Assembly: GCA_031422315.1 (NCBI GenBank) | Contig: JANOQN010000068.1 | Location: forward strand, 186,001 to 250,000 | DNA length: 64,000 nucleotides | Direction of reading: 5' to 3' | Source of the DNA: JANNYA01 sp031422315 | Lineage (GTDB): Bacteria > Pseudomonadota > Gammaproteobacteria > Xanthomonadales > SZUA-5 | In this document: piece by piece, positions 15,973 through 24,799 of the stretch | Numbering within the stretch: position 1 is the stretch's first letter | Layout of the letters: each line of letters opens with the position of its first letter | Notes under the pieces: model-generated | Told to the model about the DNA's origin: nothing | Database searches by the model: none | What the model saw: only the letters and a program-made list of their open reading frames with translations | Translations under genes and position numbers: made by a program

Positions 15973-16911
15973 CTACGCCATTGAACCCAACAACCGCCTC
16001 GGCAGCTTTTTAATGCGCTCAAGCAAGCCACTAGATAGCCAAGCGGGCAGAATTCCACCGCTGTTTTTCGGTGGGCTGACGCTGTATCGGCGCAGCACAT
16101 TGGGGTTTTTCTTGAGCTGCCAGTAGTGCCCAATCGCGCTTTCGACGCTTAAGCGGCAAGTGCCCATACGCACCGGTTTAATTAGCATTCGATAGACCTG
16201 GCCTTCATTGATCAAATCAATTGCGAGCTGGGCGTTGGCTCTATCGGTAATCACGACTGTCGGGATTTGTGGGTGGTATTGTTTGAGCAGCTTGATCAGT
16301 GTGGTCCAATCGCCTGCTGTTGTTTCGGCTTCAGAGATCACCACGCCAGTTTCGTGCTGCTCTAACAGCTGCATCGCACGCTCGGCATTGTTAGCAAAGC
16401 GCACGGTGTAATGCGTGCCTAAAATTTCGCGCAGGCGGTTTTGCGTGTCTGGATCATCTTCAATAACCAACACGCTGGCAGTTTGCCGAGCCTGTTCTTT
16501 TTCAGATTCTGAAATCGGCGCAGTTGAAAGCGTGGGCACATCTCTGGCGATGCTCGCAGCTTGCGTCACGATATGGCGCAGTTCGGTATTGTCCCAGGGT
16601 TTGTTGATAAAACGAAACACTTCGCTTTCATTGACCGAAGCCAACACCGCATTCAGATCGGAATAGCCGGTTAGCAAAAGGCGCATGGCGCGCGGCTGTA
16701 CCAGCTTGATTTCTCGCAGCAGCTCGACGCCTAACATTTGCGGCATGCGCTGATCGCAGACGATTACGTCGATATCTTTGGATTTGGCCCACAACAAAGC
16801 CAGCTTCGGATCACTTGTGGTGTGAACTTCGTGCTCTCGAAACAACGCTTTTAACGCACGCAAAATCCGCGCTTCGTCGTCAATACATAATATTCTAATT
16901 TTATCAGCCAC
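15973..16911 (-). CDS. Response regulator with one normal and one pseudo receiver domain
   Basis: A 312-residue protein. The first receiver (residues 5-120) has the acidic pair CIDDEAR, phospho-acceptor IVCDQRMP, LTGYSD and the Lys in INKPWD. A linker leads to a second receiver (about 147-260) that keeps VIEDDPDT and LIKPVR but has VVISEAET where the phospho-Asp should be, so the acceptor is Glu. The C-terminal 50 residues are basic and end without a DNA-binding or enzymatic domain. It starts with GTG directly after the kinase stop, so kinase and regulator form one operon. Output must be by protein contact; the target is unknown. Confidence 0.85.
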   Translation of the reverse strand: MADKIRILCIDDEARILRALKALFREHEVHTTSDPKLALLWAKSKDIDVIVCDQRMPQMLGVELLREIKLVQPRAMRLLLTGYSDLNAVLASVNESEVFRFINKPWDNTELRHIVTQAASIARDVPTLSTAPISESEKEQARQTASVLVIEDDPDTQNRLREILGTHYTVRFANNAERAMQLLEQHETGVVISEAETTAGDWTTLIKLLKQYHPQIPTVVITDRANAQLAIDLINEGQVYRMLIKPVRMGTCRLSVESAIGHYWQLKKNPNVLRRYSVSPPKNSGGILPAWLSSGLLERIKKLPRRLLGSMA

Positions 16912-17898
16912 TTACGCAACATCCCGGGTGGAAACGCTGTGGGATTTTAGCGCTGCGTGATCTACCGGCAAAGATACGGTAAAACGAGCGCCACGGCCGG
17001 GCGTGGAATCGACTTTGATATCACCCTGATGACTTGTCAAAATTTTATGGACGATGGACAGGCCCAAACCCGTGCCTTCACCGACTGGTTTGGTGGTAAA
17101 AAACGGATCGAATATTTTCGGCAAAACGGTAGACGGAATGCCGCTGCCGGTATCAAGAAATTCAATCTCCACACTTTCCCCATTACGACGACTGCTGACC
17201 GTGAGTGTGCCGCGTTCGTGCATCGCCTGCGCGGCATTGGTTATCAGATTCAGAAAGACTTGATTGATTTGTGAGGGCATGACGCGAACGAGCGGTACGG
17301 TTTCTAGGTTTTTGATGACGTCGATGCGGTCCTTGAGCTGGTGATTGGCGATCATCAGCGCGCTTTCGATGCCTTCGTTGACGTTCCAAAGCTCTTGCCC
17401 GTCACGATCTACGCGTGCGAAACCCTTTAAGTTTTTTACCAGCGCGGAAATTTGATCAACGCCCTCCAATGCGTCAGTCAAAAGCTCGCGGGACTCTACG
17501 ATGCGTTCGTCATTGGTTAGCGCGGCCTGCATTTTCGGTAAAAGCCGCTTTAATGCCTCTTGCGCTTGGGGCATAGAAAGATCGACCTGCTCGAACTTGG
17601 CTAACGCTGAGGCGACTTTGCCGATAAGTTGTACGTGTTCATCAAGTAATTCGGTCACAACTTGCGCGTTCGAGCGCAAAAACCCAAGTGGCGTGTTGAT
17701 TTCATGAGTAACACCGGCCACCATTTGCCCCAAGGACGCAAGCTTATTGGTATGCATGACTTGCGATTGACTGGTTTGCATGCGCTTTAGCTCTTCGCTG
17801 GCAGCTAAATTTTCCTTAAGCAGCTTAGCGCGCGAAAGCCAGCACCAACTCAGTGCTGCAATGGTTAGGCTCAATAAAATCACTAACAGCCAATTCAT
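16912..17898 (-). CDS. Sensor histidine kinase with single membrane helix
   Basis: About 328 residues from ATG 17898, which starts directly with a membrane helix (MNWLLVILLSLTIAALSW); farther upstream codons encode polar sequence and would overlap yggX, so I reject them. There is no periplasmic loop. A HisKA domain with phospho-His in GVTHEINTPLG near residue 65, a long helical linker, and an HATPase domain (N box NQVFLNLITNAAQAM, G1 DTGSGI, F box FDPFFTTKP, G2 GTGLGLSIV) follow. The architecture resembles Asn-containing HisKA kinases of the GHKL type. It is upstream of and cotranscribed with the double-receiver regulator. Signal unknown. Confidence 0.88.
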   Translation of the reverse strand: MNWLLVILLSLTIAALSWCWLSRAKLLKENLAASEELKRMQTSQSQVMHTNKLASLGQMVAGVTHEINTPLGFLRSNAQVVTELLDEHVQLIGKVASALAKFEQVDLSMPQAQEALKRLLPKMQAALTNDERIVESRELLTDALEGVDQISALVKNLKGFARVDRDGQELWNVNEGIESALMIANHQLKDRIDVIKNLETVPLVRVMPSQINQVFLNLITNAAQAMHERGTLTVSSRRNGESVEIEFLDTGSGIPSTVLPKIFDPFFTTKPVGEGTGLGLSIVHKILTSHQGDIKVDSTPGRGARFTVSLPVDHAALKSHSVSTRDVA

Positions 17899-18062
17899 GC
17901 GGTGAGCTCTTGGTGTAACCTTCGTTGGCCTGAGTTTAACGGCAAATCCACGCGTGCGGTTCGTCTTTTCGTTGTCTTTCCTGCCTACCCGTGCGTAAAA
18001 AATTGCATTGCTGATTTGAAATCTCTGATTTCCATCAATGCCGAACCTTTGTGAGAAATGTT

Positions 18063-18344
18063 TTGACCGATCTGATTTACTGCCATTACTTGAAGCAAAC
18101 TCTGCCCGCCATGGCGCGTGCGCCATTTAGCGGTGAGCTTGGCGCGCGTTTATTGGCTGAAATAAGTCAGCCAGCGTGGGAAGCTTGGCTAGCTCGGCAA
18201 ACGATGCTGATTAATGAAAATCGGCTGAGCCCGGTTGATCCGAAATCCCGCGCGTATTTAAAGGAGCAGCTGCTCGCGTTTTTCTACGGGGAAGGTTCTG
18301 AGGCACCGAGCGGGTTTGTTGAGCCCAAGGTGACGCCGGTTTAG
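18063..18344 (+). CDS. yggX: Fe(II)-trafficking/oxidative damage protection protein YggX
   Basis: A 93-residue YggX, a small cytosolic protein that lowers labile iron damage and protects iron-sulfur enzymes. The start is taken as the TTG at 18063 (MTDLIYCHYLK), where homologues begin and the conserved Cys follows; a GTG at 18051 would add 4 residues. Conserved blocks are PFSGELGARL, WLARQTMLINENRL, and FFYGEG near the C-terminus. Divergent from the kinase gene, with the promoter region for both between 17899 and 18062. Confidence 0.9.
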   Translation: MTDLIYCHYLKQTLPAMARAPFSGELGARLLAEISQPAWEAWLARQTMLINENRLSPVDPKSRAYLKEQLLAFFYGEGSEAPSGFVEPKVTPV

Positions 18345-18551
18345 CCGGGCGCGAACTAGAGTGATGTTCTTCGTCGGCGCGATGGCAAGTTCCAACCTAT
18401 AAAACCACTGTGCCGTCTAGCTTTCTAAAAAGCATCAGTTTGACTTGCAACCCAATTCAACCTTTGACTAGCAAAATCCAGCATTTGCCTTTATGGTGTT
18501 CGGCTAGGGTTTTTAAAATTGAACCCACCTACTAGTGAGTATTGAAATCCA

Positions 18552-19574
18552 ATGAGTGATCGCAAGTTCAAAGTGGCAGTGGTTGGCGCTACCGGCGCGG
18601 TGGGCGAAACTATTTTGCAAATTCTGCATGCTAGAAAGTTTCCGATATCCGACCTTATTGCTTTAGGAAGTTCCAAAAGCGCCGGTTCGAAAGTGAAGTT
18701 TGGCGGCAAAGGAATTTTTGTAAAGAATTTAGCTGAATATGACTTTGCTGGCGTGGATATAGCACTTTTTTCGGCAGGCGGCGGCGTTTCTGCCGAATTT
18801 GCGCCGATTGCAGTGCAAGCGGGCGCGGTAGTGGTGGATAACACCAGCCATTTTCGCTACCACCCTGAAATTCCGTTAGTGATTAGTGAAGTCAATCCAG
18901 ACGCGATTGCGGGCTACAAAACGCACGGAATTATTGCTAACCCAAATTGCTCGACGATGCAAATGCTAGTTGCGCTAGCGCCAATTCACCGGGTTGCTAA
19001 AATAACTCGGGTTAACGTATCGACCTATCAATCGGTCAGCGGGGCAGGCCGCACAGGGCTGTCGGAATTGGGCAAACAAACCGCTGATTTACTGGGTTTT
19101 CGGAAAATAACTCCGAAAAAATTCCCGGTGCAAATTGCTTTCAATTTGATCCCACAAATTGATGTCTTCATGGAAAATGGCTACACCAAAGAAGAAATGA
19201 AAATGGTGTGGGAAACGCATAAAATTTTAGATGCGAATATCCAAGTCAATCCTACCTGCGTGCGCGTTCCGGTTTTTTACGGTCATGCAGAATCGGTACA
19301 TATTCAAACGGAGCGCAAAATTACCGCTAACGAGGCGCGTGAACTGCTTCGATCTGCGCCCGGCGTGGAAGTTGTTGACGACCCAGCTAAAGGTATCTTC
19401 CCAACCCCGGTTGGGCACGCTGCGGGTAAGGATGCAGTCGCGGTTGGGCGAATCCGCGAAGATGTTTCCTATCCAAACGGGCTAAATCTGTGGATCGTGG
19501 CCGATAATATTCGAAAAGGTGCCGCATTAAACGCAGTTCAGATCGCGGAGCTATTGGTAAAATCTTATTTGTGA
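18552..19574 (+). CDS. asd: Aspartate-semialdehyde dehydrogenase
   Basis: A 340-residue NADP-dependent aspartate-semialdehyde dehydrogenase, second step in the lysine, methionine, threonine and diaminopimelate pathway. The Rossmann motif GATGAVGE, the catalytic Cys in NPNCSTMQM, VSGAGRTGLSEL, and the catalytic His in GHAESVHIQ are intact. It precedes fimV by 121 bp, an arrangement known from several beta- and gammaproteobacteria in which the second gene sits between asd and truA. Locally the sequence is richer in A+T than the window average. Confidence 0.95.
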   Translation: MSDRKFKVAVVGATGAVGETILQILHARKFPISDLIALGSSKSAGSKVKFGGKGIFVKNLAEYDFAGVDIALFSAGGGVSAEFAPIAVQAGAVVVDNTSHFRYHPEIPLVISEVNPDAIAGYKTHGIIANPNCSTMQMLVALAPIHRVAKITRVNVSTYQSVSGAGRTGLSELGKQTADLLGFRKITPKKFPVQIAFNLIPQIDVFMENGYTKEEMKMVWETHKILDANIQVNPTCVRVPVFYGHAESVHIQTERKITANEARELLRSAPGVEVVDDPAKGIFPTPVGHAAGKDAVAVGRIREDVSYPNGLNLWIVADNIRKGAALNAVQIAELLVKSYL

Positions 19575-19695
19575 TCTATAGTTATCATCAGATTTGAAAG
19601 TAAATTCTACGTTTGACTCGTTTGTTCAGCAAAAAATACAAAAACCGCACCAAACCTTTCCATTGCCTTGCCCGCTGCACCCTGAGGGAGCTCAC

Positions 19696-22296
19696 ATGAA
19701 AGCACCAAAAAAGACTCTTCTGGCCACTTCGCTACTCGCGCTACCCGCGCTTGCAAGCGCGCTTGGGTTAGGGGGGATTACCGTTCGAAGCGGCTTAAAT
19801 CAGCCACTTGATGCGGAAATTTCAGTTAGTGTCAATTCGCCGGCCGAGCGCGATACGCTCAGCGTGCAGCTTGCAGGCGCTGAAGATTGGAGCCGAGTCG
19901 GCATTGATTCCTCACGCACGCCCAGCGATTTGAAATTTGCGATTGAAAAAAATTCGCGCGGTGAACCGGTTATTCGCGTCACTAGCCAGCAGATTATTCG
20001 CGAGCCATATTTGCAGATGCTGATCGAAGTTAATTGGGCGAAAGGCCGATTATTGCGTGAATATTCGCTCTTGCTTGATCCGCCGGTCATGGCGTCAGCT
20101 CTTGGTTCCAGCACCGGTTCCAGCGCAACCAGCAGCCCGGCTAAAGAAACCATCTCGCTTCCAGCGGCGACGGAAACCATGCCAGCTAGCAAGCCAGTCG
20201 TAGAAACTAAGCCAGCGGCGGAAATGAAGCCAGCAGTTGAAGCAAAACCAACACCGCGCGCCGAAATGGCCGATGCACCCGCGCCTATGCCAGCCAAGGT
20301 CGCAGCCGATAGCTACGGCCCGACTAAAGGTGGCGACACGCTCTGGCTTATTGCAAATGCGAATCGCCCGAGCGCCAACACGAATCTAGACCGCATGATG
20401 GTCGCCATTTTGCGCATGAATCCAGATGCGTTTCAAAACGGCAATATCAACTCGCTCAAAAAAGGCCAGATTTTGCGCCTGCCGAGCGCAAGTGAAACTG
20501 ACAAAATTTCATTGGCGGAAGCCAAACGCGTCATCACTGAGCAAAACACGCTGTGGCGCGGCTACCAAACACGCAGTGCGCAAAACGCTACGCAAGTCGC
20601 AGATCCAGGTGCTAGCGCAGCGCTTCGACCTACCCCGGCTGAATCAAGCAGCCAGCCAAGGTTGGAGCTGGTTCCCCCAAAGCCTAATGCCGGCGATAGC
20701 CAAGCGCTTTCGACGGCGAAAGCTGATCTAGCAAGGCTGCAAGAAGAAGTTAATAGCAAACAAGCAGAATCGAGTGATCTGAAGGCCCGCGTTGGTCAAT
20801 TGGAAACCCTGCAGGTCGACCAAAAACGCATGATCGAGCTGAAAGATTCTGAAATTGCGAGTTTGAACAAAACGCTTGCCGAGCTGCGTGCAAAAGCCAA
20901 TGCAGCGCCTGCCGTTGTTGAGGCGCCGGTGGCCGTTGAAACACCGGTCGTCACGCCAGCACCGCCGATTAGTACCGAAAGCGTTGATCCAATCGTTGAC
21001 ACGACTGAAACCAAAACCGACACCAAAGAAGACATTTGGGGCGCTGATCCATCAGCTACGCCAACCGAAAGGCCTGATCCTGCCGCTGTTGTGGCGACTG
21101 ATCCCGTGGCCGATCCGACGACAGGTTTAGTTGACACCGCGCCACCCGTCGGTGACACCACCGTTACGCCAATAGTGGATGAACCTGCCGTGGTTAGCGA
21201 GCCTGTAATCGAACCCGCAGCAGTCGACGAACCAGTAGTGGAACCGGTAGCTGATGCGGTAGTTGAAGCATCACCTTGGTATATGAATCCGTTTGTTTTA
21301 GGCGGCGCGGGGTTAGGTGTCGCTGGCCTTTTGGGTTTTGCACTGACTCGCAAAAAAGCGCCTGCGCCTATCAAAGCGAGCGGCATGTCGCTGAGCGATA
21401 ATTTTGGCATTCCAAGCATGAGCGCAGGCCCCGCGATTGGTGCCTTTGCCGACATCGCAGGTGACGAGGATGAGGCGCGCATTCGCGCTGCAATCAACGC
21501 CAATCCGCAAGATTTGTGGTCGCATCTTGATCTGCTTCGCTTATATTTCAGCCGCCGAGATGCCGATAAATTTGAGTCAGCAGCGTCCAGCATGTACGGC
21601 TTTGTGGTTGATCCAGAGTCTGCTCAGTGGGCCGAAGCGCGCGCGATGGGTGAACAGTTGGTTCCGCAAAGCGCGCTTTTCCAAGCGCTGCCCGATTTCG
21701 GAACGATGGACGGCGCAGGCGACATGGCGTTTGACTCCGCTGGTTTCGAGCCGACGATTGTGCAAGCGCCGGTGCCGCCGCCTAGCTATCAAACGGCAAT
21801 TGACGAGCCACTTGGCGAGCTAGATCTAGCTTCATTTGACGAGCCAGCGATGAGCTCGATCAAAACACACGTGCCAGCAACGCCAGCCGATGATTCCGCG
21901 TTCAATTTTGACCTCGATTTAGATGCACCAGCTCCAGGCGCAATTGCAGCCGTAGTCCCGGCAGTCGCAGAAGCGAAGAATGATTTTAATTTTGACTTCA
22001 ATTTTGATGCGCCAACCAAGCCCGACGTTGCGCCGCAGCTGCCGCCGTCTCAAGCGCTGGGTGACATCAATATTGATGACGTTATGCCAGTGGCGCTCGA
22101 TTCCGGTGCGCTTGATATCAACGCCGATGATCTTTTGATCGGCGAAGATGCAGTCGGAACCAAGCTTGATCTGGCACGCGCATATCTTGATATGGGCGAT
22201 CCAGACGGTGCACGCAGCATGCTTGAGGAAGTGCTCTCCGAGGGCAGCGATTTACAGCGCAACGAAGCAAAGGACTTGCTGGGTCGAATGGCCTAG
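19696..22296 (+). CDS. fimV: Polar landmark protein FimV/HubP
   Basis: An 866-residue inner-membrane polar organiser that recruits type IV pilus, flagellar and chemotaxis components. ATG 19696 has GAGGGAG upstream and opens a signal peptide (KTLLATSLLALPALASA). The FimV N-terminal domain (LGGITVRSGLNQPLDAEISV) is followed by Pro/Ala linkers, a LysM-like peptidoglycan-binding segment (GDTLWLIANAN), a coiled coil (DLARLQEEVNSKQAES), a second Pro/Val/Asp-rich linker, one membrane helix (FVLGGAGLGVAGLLGFALT), an acidic cytoplasmic part with several FNFD repeats, and the C-terminal FimV domain (TKLDLARAYLDMGDPDGARS). No truA follows. A terminator lies just downstream. Confidence 0.93.
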   Translation: MKAPKKTLLATSLLALPALASALGLGGITVRSGLNQPLDAEISVSVNSPAERDTLSVQLAGAEDWSRVGIDSSRTPSDLKFAIEKNSRGEPVIRVTSQQIIREPYLQMLIEVNWAKGRLLREYSLLLDPPVMASALGSSTGSSATSSPAKETISLPAATETMPASKPVVETKPAAEMKPAVEAKPTPRAEMADAPAPMPAKVAADSYGPTKGGDTLWLIANANRPSANTNLDRMMVAILRMNPDAFQNGNINSLKKGQILRLPSASETDKISLAEAKRVITEQNTLWRGYQTRSAQNATQVADPGASAALRPTPAESSSQPRLELVPPKPNAGDSQALSTAKADLARLQEEVNSKQAESSDLKARVGQLETLQVDQKRMIELKDSEIASLNKTLAELRAKANAAPAVVEAPVAVETPVVTPAPPISTESVDPIVDTTETKTDTKEDIWGADPSATPTERPDPAAVVATDPVADPTTGLVDTAPPVGDTTVTPIVDEPAVVSEPVIEPAAVDEPVVEPVADAVVEASPWYMNPFVLGGAGLGVAGLLGFALTRKKAPAPIKASGMSLSDNFGIPSMSAGPAIGAFADIAGDEDEARIRAAINANPQDLWSHLDLLRLYFSRRDADKFESAASSMYGFVVDPESAQWAEARAMGEQLVPQSALFQALPDFGTMDGAGDMAFDSAGFEPTIVQAPVPPPSYQTAIDEPLGELDLASFDEPAMSSIKTHVPATPADDSAFNFDLDLDAPAPGAIAAVVPAVAEAKNDFNFDFNFDAPTKPDVAPQLPPSQALGDINIDDVMPVALDSGALDINADDLLIGEDAVGTKLDLARAYLDMGDPDGARSMLEEVLSEGSDLQRNEAKDLLGRMA

Positions 22297-22315
22297 TTCG
22301 CCAACGCGTTCAAAG

Positions 22316-22354
22316 CACACAAAAAGCCCGGCGAAAGTCGGGTTTTTTGTGTGT
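22316..22354 (+). terminator. Intrinsic terminator after fimV
   Basis: A hairpin with arms ACACAAAAAGCCCG and CGGGTTTTTTGTGT around a short GCGAAAGT loop, with a T-run on the plus strand, 20 bp behind the fimV stop. The A-rich left arm could also stop leftward transcription from the gene at 22427-22810. Confidence 0.85.
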
Positions 22355-22358
22355 CCTT

Positions 22359-22401
22359 GAACCTCTCACGCCAACCTCTCACTCATAAAGGGAGAGAGGT
22401 T
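22359..22401. repeat. Degenerate copy of the CCTCTC hairpin repeat
   Basis: AACCTCTCACGCCAACCTCT followed by CACTCATAAAGGGAGAGAGG is a decayed relative of the hairpin seen in the array at 881-1164, here as a single unit behind the fimV terminator. Confidence 0.65.
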
Positions 22402-22426
22402 AAATCCGAAGTCTGTGGCTTTGAAA

Positions 22427-22810
22427 CTACCGACTCGCACCCGCCAACTTAACTGCAAGCAAATATCCAGCCCAGCGTTCGTCGCATGTTAGCCCTAACT
22501 CGTACAGATAGCTAAATGTGTAGATTCCAGTTTTATGTCCATCGCTAAATTCAAACAGCACCCCATATCGGCCGACTGGGTGGATCGCCAAAATGCGCAC
22601 ATCCGCTTTGCCGGTTTGCAAGATTTCCTGGCCTGGGCCGTGTCCGCGCACTTCGGCTGATGGCGAATTGACGCGCAAATACTCTGCGCTTAAACGCACT
22701 TCCGGCACGCCTTCAAACGTTAAATGCAGCATGTTGGTTTTGCCGTGCAGCGCGATTTCTTCAAGTTGAGGCGTTTGGCGCTTTTCGTTTGTCACAATTT
22801 CTGGCATCAT
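22427..22810 (-). CDS. DUF971 protein (gamma-butyrobetaine hydroxylase-like N-terminal domain)
   Basis: A 127-residue single-domain protein of the DUF971/GBBH-like N family. Typical features are LHLTFEGVPEVRLSAEYLRV, HPVGRYGVLFEFSDGHKTGI and the C-terminal YTFSYLYELG. Such stand-alone domains are widespread in proteobacteria, often near ubiE or hslV, and their role is not settled; in eukaryotic enzymes the domain binds zinc, but the Cys/His set is incomplete here. It is divergent from the pseudouridine synthase 60 bp away, so promoters for both lie in 22811-22870. Confidence 0.85.
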   Translation of the reverse strand: MMPEIVTNEKRQTPQLEEIALHGKTNMLHLTFEGVPEVRLSAEYLRVNSPSAEVRGHGPGQEILQTGKADVRILAIHPVGRYGVLFEFSDGHKTGIYTFSYLYELGLTCDERWAGYLLAVKLAGASR

Positions 22811-22870
22811 TACCGGCTTCCCAGGGCTCCAAAGCTCACTTTTACAAGTGCCCGCCAGTATGAAGACACA

Positions 22871-23563
22871 ATGAAACTAACGCTTTTGCATCAAGACGCG
22901 ACCATGATCGCGGTCGATAAACCCTCAGGCCTTGCCGTACACCAAAGCGATTATACCGGGCCGCTTGAGGATACCGCAGTTGCGCAAGCGCGCAAGAACT
23001 TCGGCGAAGTATTTCCGGTGCATCGTTTAGATGCTGCCACCAGCGGCGTATTGATTTTTGCGCGAAGTAAAATAAGTGCCGCAAATCTGGTGTCGCAGTT
23101 TGAAGCGCAGCAGGTCAAAAAACGCTATCTAGCGGTTGTGCGTGGCTGGGCCCCGCAAGAGGGCGTAATTGACCAGCCGCTGCAAGATTTGAACGGCGTC
23201 AACAAAAATGCCCGCACAACCTTTCGCTGCTTAGGCCGCTGTGCGCTGCCAGTACCAATGGGCCGCTACCCGCAGGCGCGTTACAGCTTGATTGAAGCGC
23301 AGCCGGAAACCGGCCGTATGCATCAAATTCGTCGGCACTTTAAGTTCTTGAGCCATCCGCTGGTAGGTGATGTGCGCTACGGTAAAGGTGAGCACAATCG
23401 CTTATTTCGGGATCGATTCGGACTTAATCGGTTGTTGCTGCACGCGTGGAATATCAAAATTGATCACCCACAAAGCGGTGAGCCGGTGCAATTTACTGCG
23501 CCGCTCGACACCGAACTGGGCTCAGTTTTCACAGAATTGGGCTGGACGACTCCCGAGGCTTAG
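22871..23563 (+). CDS. truC: tRNA pseudouridine synthase, TruC-like
   Basis: A 230-residue RluA-family pseudouridine synthase without an S4 domain, closest in layout to TruC (position 65 of tRNA). The catalytic motif HRLDAATSGVLIFA contains the Asp nucleophile; IIAVDKPSGLAVH-type entry (IAVDKPSGLAVHQS), KKRYLAVVRG, and TGRMHQIRRH are present. I chose ATG 22871 (MKLTLLHQDATMIAVDKP), since the open frame upstream carries no family sequence and overlaps the divergent gene. Substrate assignment between TruC and RluA paralogues is by length and residue pattern only. Confidence 0.85.
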   Translation: MKLTLLHQDATMIAVDKPSGLAVHQSDYTGPLEDTAVAQARKNFGEVFPVHRLDAATSGVLIFARSKISAANLVSQFEAQQVKKRYLAVVRGWAPQEGVIDQPLQDLNGVNKNARTTFRCLGRCALPVPMGRYPQARYSLIEAQPETGRMHQIRRHFKFLSHPLVGDVRYGKGEHNRLFRDRFGLNRLLLHAWNIKIDHPQSGEPVQFTAPLDTELGSVFTELGWTTPEA

Positions 23564-23618
23564 GCCTTGCGTAGTCCGGTTCTTAGGTTTTTGTAGTGGC
23601 GAATGAGTCTACGCAACT

Positions 23619-24089
23619 GTGATAGTCAAGGCGCCTGCTGATTTAGCTGAGGTCGACACGATAAAAGATGGGGCTGAAATTGCGCCAGGAATCGTGCTCG
23701 ACTTTCGTGAGCTGGTTGAAGATTTCGTGCGCGCTTCCGGTCCGGGCGGGCAAAACGTCAACAAAGTGGCGACTGCGGTTGCACTGCGCTGGGATATTCG
23801 TGCTTCTGCGCTGCCAGAATGGCTAAAAGAAAAGCTGCTAGCTAGGCGTGATCGACGTTTAACCAAAGACGGCGTCATGGTGCTCAGCGGCCAGCGATTT
23901 CGCACACAAGAGCGCAATCGGCAAGATGCGCGCGATCGTTTAATCGAGCTGTTAATTGAGGCTGCTAAAATTCCGCTTAAGCGAATTGCAACTAGGCCAA
24001 GCCGAGGCGCAACGCGCAGGCGACTCACAGACAAGTCGTTGCGCGGTGATGTTAAGGTTTTGCGCAGCAAGCCTGATGCTTCAGACTAA
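23619..24089 (+). CDS. arfB: Alternative ribosome-rescue peptidyl-tRNA hydrolase
   Basis: A 156-residue ArfB/YaeJ protein, which releases peptides from ribosomes stalled on non-stop messages. The catalytic GGQ is in SGPGGQNVNKVATAV, RDRRLTKDGVMVL follows, and the basic tail (RPSRGATRRRLTDKSLRG) that enters the empty mRNA channel is present. The GTG at 23619 is the longest start; the first 25 residues are longer than in E. coli ArfB and the true start might be a GTG near 23693. It lies 55 bp behind truC and may share its transcript. Confidence 0.88.
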   Translation: MIVKAPADLAEVDTIKDGAEIAPGIVLDFRELVEDFVRASGPGGQNVNKVATAVALRWDIRASALPEWLKEKLLARRDRRLTKDGVMVLSGQRFRTQERNRQDARDRLIELLIEAAKIPLKRIATRPSRGATRRRLTDKSLRGDVKVLRSKPDASD

Positions 24090-24145
24090 GCGCGGCAATT
24101 GCCAAGCAATTTAATCCCTGTAAAAAATTTAAAAGGCAGCCAGGC

Positions 24146-24763
24146 ATGCAAAATTTAGAGAAATTTCCGAAGCTGCCGCCCGACGTGCCGTTGATTCAAG
24201 GCAAAGCGCTGTTGCGCTCGATAGGCTCGATCATTGCGCACAGCTCAGGCTGGCGGATAGGGCAGGTGCCAAATGTGCCAAAAGCAGTCATCGTAGCGGC
24301 GCCGCACAGTTCGAACTGGGACGGTATTTTTGGCGTTTGCGGCGCATTTACGCTCGGCTTGCAAATTAGATGGATGGGCAAGTCGCAGATGTTTAAGTGG
24401 CCGCTCAGCGCACTATTGACGGCGTTTGGCGGAATAAAAACAGATCGCTCACTCGCAGGTGGCGTAGTTGAGCAAATCGCAGCTGAGTTTGATCGCAACG
24501 ATAAAATGTGGCTCGTGCTTGCGCCTGAAGGCACGCGTCGCAAAGTCGAGAAATGGCGCACTGGGTTTTGGCATATCGCCAAACGCGCGGGCGTGCCGAT
24601 TATTCCTGGGTATTTACACTATCCAGACAAGCGGATTGGATTTGGTGAGCCATTCATGCCGGGTGATAATTTAGAAGCGGATTTGCAGCGGCTATATAAC
24701 TTTTATCGACAGTTTAGTGGCAAAAACGGTAAGTCGGGTTTGCCAATAAGCGCAGAAATTTAG
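24146..24763 (+). CDS. Lysophospholipid acyltransferase family protein
   Basis: A 205-residue PlsC-like acyltransferase. The catalytic HX4D motif is HSSNWD in AAPHSSNWDGIFG, and the phosphate-binding block is APEGTRRKVEKW followed by GFWHIAKRAGVPIIPGY. There is no clear transmembrane helix apart from the hydrophobic stretch FGVCGAFTLGLQIRWM. Shine-Dalgarno AAAAGG lies upstream of ATG 24146. Acyl acceptor unknown; members of this short subgroup are found in many gammaproteobacteria. Arginase follows 37 bp later. Confidence 0.85.
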   Translation: MQNLEKFPKLPPDVPLIQGKALLRSIGSIIAHSSGWRIGQVPNVPKAVIVAAPHSSNWDGIFGVCGAFTLGLQIRWMGKSQMFKWPLSALLTAFGGIKTDRSLAGGVVEQIAAEFDRNDKMWLVLAPEGTRRKVEKWRTGFWHIAKRAGVPIIPGYLHYPDKRIGFGEPFMPGDNLEADLQRLYNFYRQFSGKNGKSGLPISAEI

Positions 24764-24799
24764 CGATTGCGCTGCAACCAGCGCGCCCAGGAGTTCTAA

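Noticed and set aside
20796..21593. A 265-codon minus-strand frame rich in Ser, Thr and Gly inside fimV
   Set aside because: It is the mirror of the Val/Asp/Pro-rich linker of FimV, whose codon bias keeps the opposite strand open.
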